Both the position numbers and the translations under genes were made by a program. From Winogradskyella endarachnes (lineage in GTDB: Bacteria > Bacteroidota > Bacteroidia > Flavobacteriales > Flavobacteriaceae): DNA of 64,000 nt. The notes beneath the pieces were generated by a model, which was not told the origin of the DNA, made no database searches, and worked only from the letters and a program-made list of their open reading frames with translations. Where the stretch lies: contig NZ_WOWS01000002.1 in assembly GCF_009741275.1 (NCBI RefSeq), positions 248,001 through 312,000 on the forward strand, in the 5' to 3' direction. Below, one piece after another: positions 1 through 8,644 of this stretch; position 1 is the first letter of the stretch; each line of letters opens with the position of its first letter.

Positions 1-2
1 TA

Positions 3-242
3 TGGTTTTGTACCAGACATTATATGGGTAAGTCTGTAGAATTAGACCATGTTTTTATTAAACCAGAACATAGAGGTAATGGCTTGGGTAAACAATTTAT
101 GGCTTGGATTAATAACTATGTAAAGGAGAAAGGTTGTAATTCAATAGAACTGAATACCTATGTACAAAATAATCCTTCGCATAAATTTTATTATAACGAA
201 GGATTTGAAATTTTGGGGTATCATTTTTTAAAGAAAATCTAG
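3..242 (+). CDS. GNAT family N-acetyltransferase, 5' truncated by window edge
   Basis: Only the C-terminal part is present. The reading frame is open from base 3 and runs to a TAG at 240-242, so the real start lies upstream of the window. It carries the acetyl-CoA binding loop R-G-N-G-L-G-K followed by a helix, and the C-terminal F-Y-Y-N-E-G-F strand typical of GNAT acetyltransferases, where the tyrosine pair often lies near the acceptor site. An internal ATG at 24 exists but would begin in the middle of the fold. The substrate cannot be told from this fragment. It converges with the peptidase E gene, leaving only 2 bp between them. Confidence 0.85.
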   Translation, partial: WFCTRHYMGKSVELDHVFIKPEHRGNGLGKQFMAWINNYVKEKGCNSIELNTYVQNNPSHKFYYNEGFEILGYHFLKKI

Positions 243-244
243 TT

Positions 245-952
245 TTATTTTAAAAATTCAAGATTAGAATTACTTGCAATTTCATAGGGTGCTTTACCTT
301 GTTCAAAAATTCTGGCTTCTAATGTACCTTTTAATGTTAGAGTTTTACCACTTACTTTAATCCAACTACCTTCGCGTAAACCAATGACAGGTTGGGTATT
401 ATATGTATGGAATTCTTTAATACGTGTTTCTCTAGTTTCTCCCATATGTGTACTGCCAGCAATAGGATCTAAATAATGTGGATTAATATTAAATGGTACC
501 AAACCAATAGTTTTAAAACTTGGTGGATACATAATTGGCATATCATTAGTAGTATGCATGGTTAGGCCACAAATATTACTGCCTGCACTTGTTCCCAAAT
601 ATGGAGTTCCGCTATTTACAGCATTCTTTATAGCTGTTAAAGCATTGTTTTTATAAAGTTGAGAGACTAAAACAAAGGTGTTTCCTCCACCAACAAAAAT
701 ACCTTCGGCTTGTTTTATAGCATCTTCTGCACTATCAAACTCATGTATACCTTTTACTGTTTTGCCAATGGTTTTAAATGCTTTAGCAGCTATTGCTGTA
801 TAATCACTATGAGAAATTCCGCCAGGTCTTGCGTAGGGTATAAACAAAATTTCATTAACAGTTTTAAAGTGAACTTTTAGTTCTTCTAATAAATATTCTA
901 AATAACCACTACCATGAATGGTTGATGTACTTGCTATAATAATTGATCTCAA
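245..952 (-). CDS. pepE: Peptidase E (alpha-aspartyl dipeptidase)
   Basis: A cytoplasmic S51-family dipeptidase of 235 residues, the normal family length, that cleaves Asp-Xaa dipeptides. The nucleophile elbow G-T-S-A-G-S-N places the catalytic serine at about residue 122. The G-G-G-N-T-F loop at about 88-93 and the N-P-H-Y motif near 157 fit the Ser-His-Glu family. No signal peptide is seen. It is monocistronic, with about 140 bp to the divergent exported-protein genes. No exact TAnnTTTG motif was found upstream. Confidence 0.9.
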   Translation of the reverse strand: MRSIIIASTSTIHGSGYLEYLLEELKVHFKTVNEILFIPYARPGGISHSDYTAIAAKAFKTIGKTVKGIHEFDSAEDAIKQAEGIFVGGGNTFVLVSQLYKNNALTAIKNAVNSGTPYLGTSAGSNICGLTMHTTNDMPIMYPPSFKTIGLVPFNINPHYLDPIAGSTHMGETRETRIKEFHTYNTQPVIGLREGSWIKVSGKTLTLKGTLEARIFEQGKAPYEIASNSNLEFLK

Positions 953-1092
953 AATATATTATTTTTTGTCAAAATATGAATTCTAAAATTAAAGCTATAA
1001 TTAATTGTAATAAATCATTTAACAAAAGTTTGACGGACTTTTTTGTGAAATTCAAAATATATAACCGAACTTTAAAAAACTAACTAAATATT

Positions 1093-1929
1093 ATGAAATC
1101 TATTTTATTTATACTCTGTTCTCTTTGTTACATATCTACTTTTGCTCAAAGTATAGAACGAGAACCTATAAAAGGTCGCATTGTTGTTGTGTCTAACGAT
1201 AAAGAAGGTGTTACCGTTTATAATACTTCATCAAATAAAGGAACAGTAACAGATGAAAACGGAACCTTTGAAATTAAGGTAGCACTCAATGATGTTGTAC
1301 AGTTTGGAGCACTTCAGTTTGAAGATTTTGAAGTAACAATTACACAAGAAATTATTGAGTCTAAGCAACTAACTGTTTTATTAGTAGAAGAAGTTAATAA
1401 GCTAAACGAAGTTGTTTTATTACCATTTGGACTTACCGGTAATTTACATGCTGACTTAGACAATGTAAGAACCTATAATGTAGATTTAGATGCCATATAT
1501 TTTGGTTTAGATCACATTGAAGATTTTGAGTTTACTTCAGATTATAAAACAAAAGCTGAAAATGTTGCTTTTAATGAGTATAATCCTGGTATGGAACACA
1601 TGCTAAACTTGGTAAATGTAACTGGGTTTTTAATGAAACAGGTTATAGATATAGATGATGTAGAATTAGGCAGAATTAAATTTAAATCTGAAAAAGAAAA
1701 ACAAAAAATAGAAAAAACACCCTTTAAAAAAGCTTTAGATGATTATAGCGTAAATTTTATACACAACAATTTCAATATTCCGCTAAATCAAATTGAAGCA
1801 TTTACAGATTATGTAGAAGCGCAAGGTGTAGATTCAGAACTATTTGAAGAGGATAAAGAACTACAATTATTAGAGCGTATAACTCAATTAAGTAACTCCT
1901 TTTTAAAAACTATAAGTGAAGAAGATTAA
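1093..1929 (+). CDS. Exported carboxypeptidase-like regulatory domain protein (copy 1)
   Basis: 278 residues. An N-terminal signal peptide ends near F-A-Q (residue 19). It is followed by a carboxypeptidase-D-regulatory-like beta sandwich (about 25-105) with the V-T-D-E-N-G-T-F turn seen at the N-terminus of SusC/TonB receptors. The segment K-L-N-E-V-V-L resembles the start of a receptor plug, but no plug or barrel follows; the remaining ~170 residues are charged and of unknown fold. The next gene is a diverged paralogue that overlaps its 3' end by 14 bp, so the two are translationally coupled. They are followed by a DUF6702 protein and an M1 peptidase. Function is unknown; a periplasmic or surface role is inferred. 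Confidence 0.75.
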   Translation: MKSILFILCSLCYISTFAQSIEREPIKGRIVVVSNDKEGVTVYNTSSNKGTVTDENGTFEIKVALNDVVQFGALQFEDFEVTITQEIIESKQLTVLLVEEVNKLNEVVLLPFGLTGNLHADLDNVRTYNVDLDAIYFGLDHIEDFEFTSDYKTKAENVAFNEYNPGMEHMLNLVNVTGFLMKQVIDIDDVELGRIKFKSEKEKQKIEKTPFKKALDDYSVNFIHNNFNIPLNQIEAFTDYVEAQGVDSELFEEDKELQLLERITQLSNSFLKTISEED

Positions 1930-2710
1930 GGTTTTAGTCATTTTTTTATGGGTGTTTAGCTATAGTCTTCTGGCTCAAACAAAAGAGTTAAAAGGACAAC
2001 TTGTGGCTAATGACGAGGTCGATGGTTTACATATTCAAAATAAAACTTCAGCAAAATACTCAATATCAAATGCAGATGGTAGTTTTATTATAGAGGCAAA
2101 AGCCTTAGACACTTTAGTTATTTCGGGTATTACATATCAAACTCAAGAGTTTGTAATAACCAATTTAATAGTAGAATTAGGCCATTTTAAGGTGAAATTA
2201 TTAGAACATGTTAGTGAACTTAATGAAGTTGTGGTAGGTAAGGTTTTAACAGGGAGTTTAGAGTCAGATATTTCAAACTCTGACGCAGAAACCGAAGTTA
2301 ATTTTTACGATTTAGGTATTCCAGGCTATACAGGAAAACCACTTACACAAAACGAACGGAAATTACACGATGCAGATGCTGGTCCTATGGGATATATTGG
2401 TTTAGGAGGTGGCGTAAACCTGCATAAGTTACTTAATAAAATTAGTGGACGTACTAAAAAATTAAAAGCAATAGTAGAATTAGATAAGAGAGATGCGTGC
2501 ATTAAACGAGTACAAGAAAGTTACGGTTCTATACTTTTTGAAAAAGATACATTAAACATTAACTTAAGGACTGAGTATTATTTATTTTGCCAAGAAGATG
2601 AAGAATTCTTAAACTTGTGCAATGCAAAAAACGAATTAAAATTAATAGAGTTTCTTCAAGCCAAATTAAAAGCTTATCAAGAAAATAGAAAATCAGTTAC
2701 AGAAGATTAA
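1916..2710 (+). CDS. Exported carboxypeptidase-like regulatory domain protein (copy 2)
   Basis: 264 residues, paralogous in layout to the preceding gene: signal peptide ending near L-A-Q, regulatory beta-sandwich domain with N-A-D-G-S-F, then S-E-L-N-E-V-V-V and a C-terminal region with no recognisable barrel. The start is a GTG inside the end of the upstream gene (14 bp overlap); the signal peptide begins directly there, which supports the start. The C-terminal region contains a glycine-rich stretch (about 157-165) and three cysteines. No catalytic motif was seen. It is probably co-transcribed with copy 1 and the DUF6702 gene 48 bp downstream. Confidence 0.72.
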   Translation: MKKIKVLVIFLWVFSYSLLAQTKELKGQLVANDEVDGLHIQNKTSAKYSISNADGSFIIEAKALDTLVISGITYQTQEFVITNLIVELGHFKVKLLEHVSELNEVVVGKVLTGSLESDISNSDAETEVNFYDLGIPGYTGKPLTQNERKLHDADAGPMGYIGLGGGVNLHKLLNKISGRTKKLKAIVELDKRDACIKRVQESYGSILFEKDTLNINLRTEYYLFCQEDEEFLNLCNAKNELKLIEFLQAKLKAYQENRKSVTED

Positions 2711-2758
2711 GTTTTCGGTATAGCTTTTGACATCTCTAATAGAATTATAATTATTTAC

Positions 2759-3262
2759 ATGAAATCACTTCGCATATTATTAGTACTAATAGCTCTTCCA
2801 TTTTTAATTTCTAATCATAACACACATGAGTATTATGTAAGCGTTACAGAAATAGGTTACTCCGAAAAAGAAAAATCTCTTCAAATTATAAGTCAAATTT
2901 TCATCAATGATTTTGAAACCTTATTAAGAAAACGATACGATGAATCTATAACCTTAGATAGCGATATTGAGCATAAAATGACTGAGACGTACATGAAACG
3001 TTACTTAGAAGACAAATTAAAAATTAGTATTAATGGTAAGACTGTTAATTTTAATTTTATTGGTAAAGAATATAAAGAAGATATTACCTATTGTTATTTA
3101 GAGATTGAAAATGTCTCTAAAATTAAAACCTTAGAAGTCACCAACAAATTGTTATTTGATGTGTTTTCAGAACAGCAGAATATTCTACGCATGAAGCTGT
3201 TAGGGAAAAACAGAAGCTTTCTTTTAGTACCTGAAAAAGCTTCTTGTTCGTTAAACTTTTAG
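2759..3262 (+). CDS. DUF6702 family exported protein
   Basis: 167 residues with a short hydrophobic leader (about 1-18). The H-E-Y-Y-V-S-V-T-E-I opening, the repeated short strands and the I-F-I-N-D-F-E-T-L segment match my recollection of the DUF6702 family, which in Flavobacteriia often lies directly before an M1 metallopeptidase as it does here (68 bp gap). No catalytic residues are evident. A role as a small periplasmic partner of the peptidase is an inference from neighbourhood only. Confidence 0.75.
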   Translation: MKSLRILLVLIALPFLISNHNTHEYYVSVTEIGYSEKEKSLQIISQIFINDFETLLRKRYDESITLDSDIEHKMTETYMKRYLEDKLKISINGKTVNFNFIGKEYKEDITYCYLEIENVSKIKTLEVTNKLLFDVFSEQQNILRMKLLGKNRSFLLVPEKASCSLNF

Positions 3263-3330
3263 ATTAATTTTTATTTAGCCGTTATTAATCCTTAATTTAG
3301 GCATCATTTTAAAACACAACTAAATTATCT

Positions 3331-5628
3331 ATGAAAATTTTTAAGTATTTCTTATGCGCATTGCTATGTTCATCTTTTAGTATTTATGCTCAAGATGAGG
3401 TTAAGGAAGAGCGCCAACCTGGTCATACCAACCAAAACAAGTTTAAACAACTTTACGATGAGTTTGCAACACCAAATATGTTTAGAACAGGCTCTGGAGC
3501 ACCAGGACCAGCATATTATCAGCAGCAAGCAGATTATAAAATGGATATTGAAATCGATGATGTAAATGCTAAACTTTTTGGAAACGAAACTATTACTTAC
3601 ACAAACAATTCTCCAGACGATTTAAAATACCTTTGGGTACAGTTAGATCAAAACATGCGTTCTAGAGAATCTAAAACACCACTTATTCGTTCTTCTGGTA
3701 TTGGGCCAGCAACATCATCTGCAGGTGCAGTAAGATCTTATTTAAAAGAAGCTTTTGATGGTGGTTTTCATATAGAACATGTTAAAGATGTTAATGGTAA
3801 AGCTTTAGAGTATACCATAAACCGCACAATGATGCGTGTAGAATTACCTAACGTTTTAAAATCTGGAGGTAAATTTTCTTTTCAGATAAAATGGTGGTAC
3901 AATATTAACGATCACGTAAAAGATGGTGGGCGTTCTGGTTACGAGTATTTTGAAGAAAATGATAATCGTATCTACGTAATGGCTCAGTTTTATCCTCGTA
4001 TGGCTGTTTATAATGATGTAGAAGGATGGCAGAATTCTCAATTTTGGGGACGTGATGAGTTTGCATTACCATTTGGAAATTTTGATGTAAATATTACAGT
4101 GCCTGCAGATCATATATTAGATGGTACAGGATTCTTAGTAAATCGTGAAGAGGTATTTACAAAAGATATGATGAAACGTTTTAAGAAAGCAAAAAAATCA
4201 TACGACAAACCTGTGATGATTGTTACCCAAGAAGAAGCTGAAATTACAGAAAAGTCTAAAAGTAAAGACAAGAAAACTTGGAAGCTTTCTGCCCAAATGG
4301 TAAGAGACTTCGGTTTTGCAACATCTCGTAAATTCTTATGGGATATGATGGCTGTAAAAATTGGAGATAAAGATGTAATGGCTGTTTCATTATACTCTAA
4401 AGAAGGAAACCCATTATGGGAACAATGGTCTACAAAAGCCGTAGCAAGTACATTAAAATCGTATTCTCGTATGACCTTTGATTACCCTTACCACAAAGCA
4501 ATTTCTGTACATGCACCAATGGGAATGGAATACCCAATGATTTGTTACAATTTTGGTCGCCCAGATAAAGAAGGAAATTACTCAGACAGAACAAAATACG
4601 GAATGATTAGTGTTATTATACATGAAGTTGGACATAACTTTTTTCCAATGATTGTAAATAGTGATGAGCGTCAATGGACATGGATGGATGAAGGTTTAAA
4701 TACATTTGTTCAGTATGTAGCAGAACAAGATTTTGGAGAATGGTATCCAAAAGCATTATCTCCAAGTGATAAAAAATATCCATCTAGACGTGGACCAGCT
4801 AAAAATATTGTGAGATATATGGGCGGAGATCAAGATTATATTGCGCCAATTATGACTAAAGGTTTAAATACGTATCAGTTTGGTAATAACGCTTATAGTA
4901 AACCAGCAACAGGATTAAATATTCTTAGAGAAACTATAATGGGTCGTGATTTATTCGATTATTCTTTTAGGGAATATGCAAACCGTTGGATGTTTAAGCA
5001 CCCAACGCCAGAAGATTTTTTCCGTACAATGGAAGATGCATCTGCCGTAGATTTAGATTGGTTTTGGAGAGGTTGGTTTTACACAACAGATTATACAGAT
5101 ATTGGTATTAAAGAGGTTAAGAAATTTGCTGTAACAGCAACACCAAATGAAAACGGAAAGCAATTAGCAGAACGCTACAATAGAGATCCAAATAGTTTAG
5201 TATATTTTATTGAAGAAGGTGCAGAAGGCTATGAGGAGGCAATAAAAAAAGCAGAAGCTATTGATAAGTTACCAACGGTAAAAGAATATATTATGGATAA
5301 CTTTTCACCTGAAGAACAAAAGGAATTAAAGGAAACTCCTAAATTTTTCTATGAAGTTACTTTTAATAAACCAGGCGGATTAGTTATGCCAATTATTGTA
5401 GAGTATACTTATGCAGATGGTACTAAAGAAAGAGAAACCTATCCTGCACAAGTTTGGAGACTTAATGACAAAGAAGTTAGCAAAGCTCTAGCGACTCAAA
5501 AAGAAATAGTTTCAATTGCTTTAGATCCAGATTTAGAAACTGCAGATGTAGATACAACTAACAATTCTTGGCCTAAAGAAGAAAAAACTAGTGATTTCGA
5601 CAAGTTTAAGAACAAAGTAAAAGACTAA
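3331..5628 (+). CDS. M1 family metallopeptidase (exported)
   Basis: 765 residues with a signal peptide ending at about I-Y-A-Q. The zinc site is complete: H431-E-V-G-H435 followed 18 residues later by E454 in W-M-D-E-G-L-N, the HEXXH-x18-E pattern of gluzincin aminopeptidases. The N-terminal beta-saddle domain (about 70-270) and a long C-terminal alpha/beta region follow the family plan. The exopeptidase motif GAMEN appears in altered form as G-M-E-Y-P (about 396-400), common in Bacteroidota members of the family. It probably trims peptides in the periplasm or outside the cell. A clear rho-independent terminator lies 23 bp downstream. Confidence 0.9.
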   Translation: MKIFKYFLCALLCSSFSIYAQDEVKEERQPGHTNQNKFKQLYDEFATPNMFRTGSGAPGPAYYQQQADYKMDIEIDDVNAKLFGNETITYTNNSPDDLKYLWVQLDQNMRSRESKTPLIRSSGIGPATSSAGAVRSYLKEAFDGGFHIEHVKDVNGKALEYTINRTMMRVELPNVLKSGGKFSFQIKWWYNINDHVKDGGRSGYEYFEENDNRIYVMAQFYPRMAVYNDVEGWQNSQFWGRDEFALPFGNFDVNITVPADHILDGTGFLVNREEVFTKDMMKRFKKAKKSYDKPVMIVTQEEAEITEKSKSKDKKTWKLSAQMVRDFGFATSRKFLWDMMAVKIGDKDVMAVSLYSKEGNPLWEQWSTKAVASTLKSYSRMTFDYPYHKAISVHAPMGMEYPMICYNFGRPDKEGNYSDRTKYGMISVIIHEVGHNFFPMIVNSDERQWTWMDEGLNTFVQYVAEQDFGEWYPKALSPSDKKYPSRRGPAKNIVRYMGGDQDYIAPIMTKGLNTYQFGNNAYSKPATGLNILRETIMGRDLFDYSFREYANRWMFKHPTPEDFFRTMEDASAVDLDWFWRGWFYTTDYTDIGIKEVKKFAVTATPNENGKQLAERYNRDPNSLVYFIEEGAEGYEEAIKKAEAIDKLPTVKEYIMDNFSPEEQKELKETPKFFYEVTFNKPGGLVMPIIVEYTYADGTKERETYPAQVWRLNDKEVSKALATQKEIVSIALDPDLETADVDTTNNSWPKEEKTSDFDKFKNKVKD

Positions 5629-5650
5629 GATTTTATATCAAATAAATTTA

Positions 5651-5680
5651 AAGCCGATTAATATTTAATCGGCTTTTTTT
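5651..5680 (+). terminator. Rho-independent terminator after the M1 peptidase
   Basis: Perfect 11-bp stem (5651-5661 with 5665-5675), 3-nt loop, then a run of T. It ends the upstream exported-protein transcript before tatA. Confidence 0.9.
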
Positions 5681-5718
5681 ATTTTCAATTTCAGGTGGTA
5701 TTATTCGTAAACTCACTT

Positions 5719-5726
5719 TATATTTG
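5719..5726 (+). promoter_or_regulatory. TATATTTG -7 element before tatA
   Basis: TATATTTG matches the Bacteroidota TAnnTTTG -7 box. A TTTG -33 box is not obvious. If used, transcription would begin near 5733, which argues against a start codon at 5695 and makes the tatA mRNA almost leaderless with the GTG at 5731. Confidence 0.5.
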
Positions 5727-5730
5727 CAAC

Positions 5731-6021
5731 GTGATACATCAACTAACATTTTTATTTATTGGAGGTACAGAAATAGTGTTTGTGCTATTGGTTGTAGTCT
5801 TAGTATTTGGTGCAGATAAATTACCAGAAATTGCTCGAGGTTTAGGTAAAGGTATACGTCAAATAAAAGATGCTACAAACGATATTAAACACGAAATTTC
5901 CAACAGTGCTAAAGAAAATAATATTATAGATACAGACGTTACTAAAAACGTTAAAGACGAACTTAATAAAGTTAAAGATGATCTTGAAGAGTTTACCGGA
6001 TCATTAAAAAGAAATAAATAA
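5731..6021 (+). CDS. tatA: Sec-independent protein translocase subunit TatA/TatE
   Basis: Small Tat pore subunit: one N-terminal transmembrane helix, the F-G-A-D-K-L-P-E-I-A-R-G-L-G hinge and amphipathic helix, then a charged C-terminal tail, about 96 residues from the chosen start. With TatC it moves folded, twin-arginine substrates across the inner membrane. The open frame extends to a GTG at 5695, but that would put 12 extra residues in front and lies upstream of the -7 box, so the GTG at 5731 is preferred; both are non-ATG. No tatC is in the window. Confidence 0.88.
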   Translation: MIHQLTFLFIGGTEIVFVLLVVVLVFGADKLPEIARGLGKGIRQIKDATNDIKHEISNSAKENNIIDTDVTKNVKDELNKVKDDLEEFTGSLKRNK

Positions 6022-6133
6022 AATCGTTATTCTTAGAAAAGACGTCTATTTTTTATTGAAATCTTATATTACATTATAAAAAATTACCATTTATTTAATA
6101 TATTTAGAGAATTAACCAACTAAATCATATTAA

Positions 6134-7633
6134 ATGAAAAAAATGTACAAATTGGTAGCGCTAGCAATAGCGATTACCATAGTATCTTGTTCTAAAGATA
6201 CAATTGTTGAATCTGAAATTGATACACTTCAGTTTCCAGAGAATCCTTTAACAGTTGAAGAAATTAATCAAAAAATCACTAAAAGTATTGAAACTACAGG
6301 AGATTTTAATTGGAATGAGGAAGACGCGCACTTCCTTTGGAGTGCATTAACTCACGGGCAAAATGTTTTAACAATTGGCTATGGCAACGAAGGACAGAGT
6401 TTTAGTGAAACTATAGACGAAGAACTAATAAGAAAAAAGAATAGTCTTATTGAAACAATAATGGCAAAAGAAGAGGTTACAAAAGACGAATTTAAATTTA
6501 AAGAAGATGATATTTTAGCCGTTTTTGATGCAGAAGTAACAAAACTTGAAACGGTAATTGCTTTGAGAAATAGCGAGTTTGTAAGGTATTTAGAGCCTAA
6601 TGGTTACAATTTATATACTGTTGCTGTTCAAAAATCAAGTTCAGGCTGTGACAAGAGTGCAGATACAATAAATGCGGCACACTACACTACAACAACTCCA
6701 AATAACGTTCAGGTATCTTGGCATTTTAATGAGCACAATATAGACGATGCATGGAGTTTATCTACAGGTTCTGGTGTAACCATTGGTTTAATTGATACAG
6801 GTATTTCAAGATATCAATCCCTTTTAACCTCTTCAGGATTTAATGATGGGTATTCTTCAGGACGTTTTGTTCAGAAGTATGGAACATTTATAGATTCTAA
6901 TTGGTGGTGGTCTAGTAATTATGACGGTCCAGATGATAAGTGTGGACACGGAACTGCCATGGGTTCTACAATGGCATCGCCTAGAAATAATGACGGTATG
7001 CCTGTTGGTGTAGCTTATAATGCCAACTTAGTAGCGTACAGAGCAACAGAAGATGTTTTATTAAACGATTACCACGAGCGTAAAGGAGTTTCTGCAGCTT
7101 TAACACAATTAGGGAATAGAAACGATGTAAAAATTATTTCTATGTCTATAGGTTATGTATGGTCTATTGGTAATATTAAAGATGCTGTAAAATACGCGTA
7201 TAGTAAAGGAAAATTAATCTTTGCAGCAGGCGGAACATCAACAAGTTTTACAAATGGCTTTGGTGTAATTTTTCCGGCAACGATGAGCGAAACTGTAGCT
7301 GTAACTGGTGTAAATGATGGTAGCAACTACGAACGTTGCGAAACTTGCCATAGCGGAAGTAAAATAGATTTTACAATTATTATGGAAGGCGATAATAATA
7401 CAAGTAAAGCACCTCCTGTTTTAAACTTTTATAATGGGCAACGTCGTTATACTGGTGGTTCTTCTGCAGCAACTGCAACTACTGCTGGTATTGCAGCTTT
7501 AGTTTGGTCTAGATATCCTAGTTGGAGTAGAACGCAAGTGTTAAATAGATTAAAACAATCTTCAGACCTTTATCCTTACAAGAGCAGTAGTTTTGGGTAC
7601 GGTAATATTGATGCATTGCAAGCTGTGCAATAA
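6134..7633 (+). CDS. S8 family (subtilisin-like) serine peptidase, lipoprotein
   Basis: 499 residues. A lipoprotein signal I-V-S-C puts the lipidated cysteine at residue 19. Residues ~20-190 form a charged N-terminal region of no family I recognise, perhaps a propeptide. The peptidase domain then shows the full triad: D221 in L-I-D-T-G, H272 in C-G-H-G-T, and S444 in G-G-S-S-A-A. The C-terminus ends right after the catalytic domain, so there is no type IX sorting domain. The lipid anchor suggests a membrane-tethered peptidase. It stands alone, with terminators on both sides. Confidence 0.88.
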   Translation: MKKMYKLVALAIAITIVSCSKDTIVESEIDTLQFPENPLTVEEINQKITKSIETTGDFNWNEEDAHFLWSALTHGQNVLTIGYGNEGQSFSETIDEELIRKKNSLIETIMAKEEVTKDEFKFKEDDILAVFDAEVTKLETVIALRNSEFVRYLEPNGYNLYTVAVQKSSSGCDKSADTINAAHYTTTTPNNVQVSWHFNEHNIDDAWSLSTGSGVTIGLIDTGISRYQSLLTSSGFNDGYSSGRFVQKYGTFIDSNWWWSSNYDGPDDKCGHGTAMGSTMASPRNNDGMPVGVAYNANLVAYRATEDVLLNDYHERKGVSAALTQLGNRNDVKIISMSIGYVWSIGNIKDAVKYAYSKGKLIFAAGGTSTSFTNGFGVIFPATMSETVAVTGVNDGSNYERCETCHSGSKIDFTIIMEGDNNTSKAPPVLNFYNGQRRYTGGSSAATATTAGIAALVWSRYPSWSRTQVLNRLKQSSDLYPYKSSSFGYGNIDALQAVQ

Positions 7634-7656
7634 TAATTAATCATCATAATAAAAAA

Positions 7657-7685
7657 AACCTCTTCGTTGTTGAAGAGGTTTTTTA
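7657..7685. terminator. Bidirectional terminator between the S8 peptidase and the O-methyltransferase
   Basis: 9-bp stem (7657-7665 with 7672-7680), 6-nt loop, A-run before and T-run after, so it can serve both convergent genes. Confidence 0.85.
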
Positions 7686-7690
7686 GTTTA

Positions 7691-8332
7691 TTATAATTTT
7701 CTACTAATTGTTAATCCATCTCTAATAGGAAGAATTACAGTTTCAATCCGTTTATCTTCTTTTAAAAGCGTGTTGTAATCTAAAACCGCTTTGGTAGATT
7801 TATCTTTTTCGTCTAAGGGTTCCACAACTTTTCCGTGCCATAAAACATTATCTGAAAGAATTATACCTCCAGAATTTAACTTATCAATTATTAAATGAAA
7901 ATAATTAGAGTAATTAGGCTTATCTGCATCAACAAACACTAAATCGAAAGTTTTATTTAGTTCTGGAATAATATCTAAAGCACTTCCTGTATGCTGAATA
8001 ATTTGATCTCCATATTCTGAATTATCAAAATACTTACGTTGAAAATCGACTAATTCTTCATTGATATCAATAGTATGCAACTCGCCATCACTAGCTAAGC
8101 CTTCTGCTAAACACAATGTAGAATAACCAGTAAAAGTACCTAATTCTAAAATACATTTAGGTCGTATTAATTTAGAAATCATACTCAATACCCTTCCTTG
8201 ATATGGGCCACTGAGCATAATTGGTTGCAAAATTTTTTGATAGGTTTCTCTTGTGAGTTGTTTTAATAAATCAGGTTCTTGTGCAGAATGTGAAACAACA
8301 TAGTTGTCTAGATTTTCTGGTAAGAAATACAT
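7691..8332 (-). CDS. O-methyltransferase (class I SAM-dependent, family 3)
   Basis: 213 residues. The SAM site is clear: I-L-E-L-G-T-F-T-G-Y-S (about 66-76), the acidic end of strand 2 at H-T-I-D, and D-L-V-F-V-D-A-D-K near 137-145 with the divalent-metal aspartates of the catechol O-methyltransferase-like family. The D-N-V-L-W-H-G motif also fits. The natural acceptor is unknown; a catechol-like or caffeoyl-type substrate is only inferred from family. It may be co-transcribed with the small membrane protein upstream (28 bp gap). Confidence 0.88.
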   Translation of the reverse strand: MYFLPENLDNYVVSHSAQEPDLLKQLTRETYQKILQPIMLSGPYQGRVLSMISKLIRPKCILELGTFTGYSTLCLAEGLASDGELHTIDINEELVDFQRKYFDNSEYGDQIIQHTGSALDIIPELNKTFDLVFVDADKPNYSNYFHLIIDKLNSGGIILSDNVLWHGKVVEPLDEKDKSTKAVLDYNTLLKEDKRIETVILPIRDGLTISRKL

Positions 8333-8359
8333 AATTACAATTTAGTAGGTAAAAAATGT

Positions 8360-8590
8360 TTATTCTGCTGCTGTTCCGTCTCTGTGAGTTACTTCCGTTT
8401 CAGATTCTTCCTCAGGTTTTCCTATAAAAAACAAAACTGCACCTACTACAATAAGTCCAATTTTTATGGCCCAAGCAACGGTGTCTCCCCATTCGTAAAT
8501 CCACATTAAGATAGTTGGAACTCGATCAAAGAAATTTAAAACAATAGCAAATAGGCCAAAAAAGACCATGTATCCTCCAATTTTTTTCAT
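8360..8590 (-). CDS. Small two-helix membrane protein, unknown function
   Basis: 76 residues with two predicted transmembrane helices (about 6-20 and 38-57) and a short acidic tail rich in Glu and Thr. No known motif. It lies just upstream of the O-methyltransferase on the same strand. A TAGCTTTG -7-like motif (8640-8647, minus strand) overlaps the end of the ACMS decarboxylase gene and could drive it. Confidence 0.65.
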   Translation of the reverse strand: MKKIGGYMVFFGLFAIVLNFFDRVPTILMWIYEWGDTVAWAIKIGLIVVGAVLFFIGKPEEESETEVTHRDGTAAE

Positions 8591-8644
8591 AATATATTTA
8601 GTTGGTTAGAGTTTAAATATAGACATAAAAATTGAAATTCAAAG

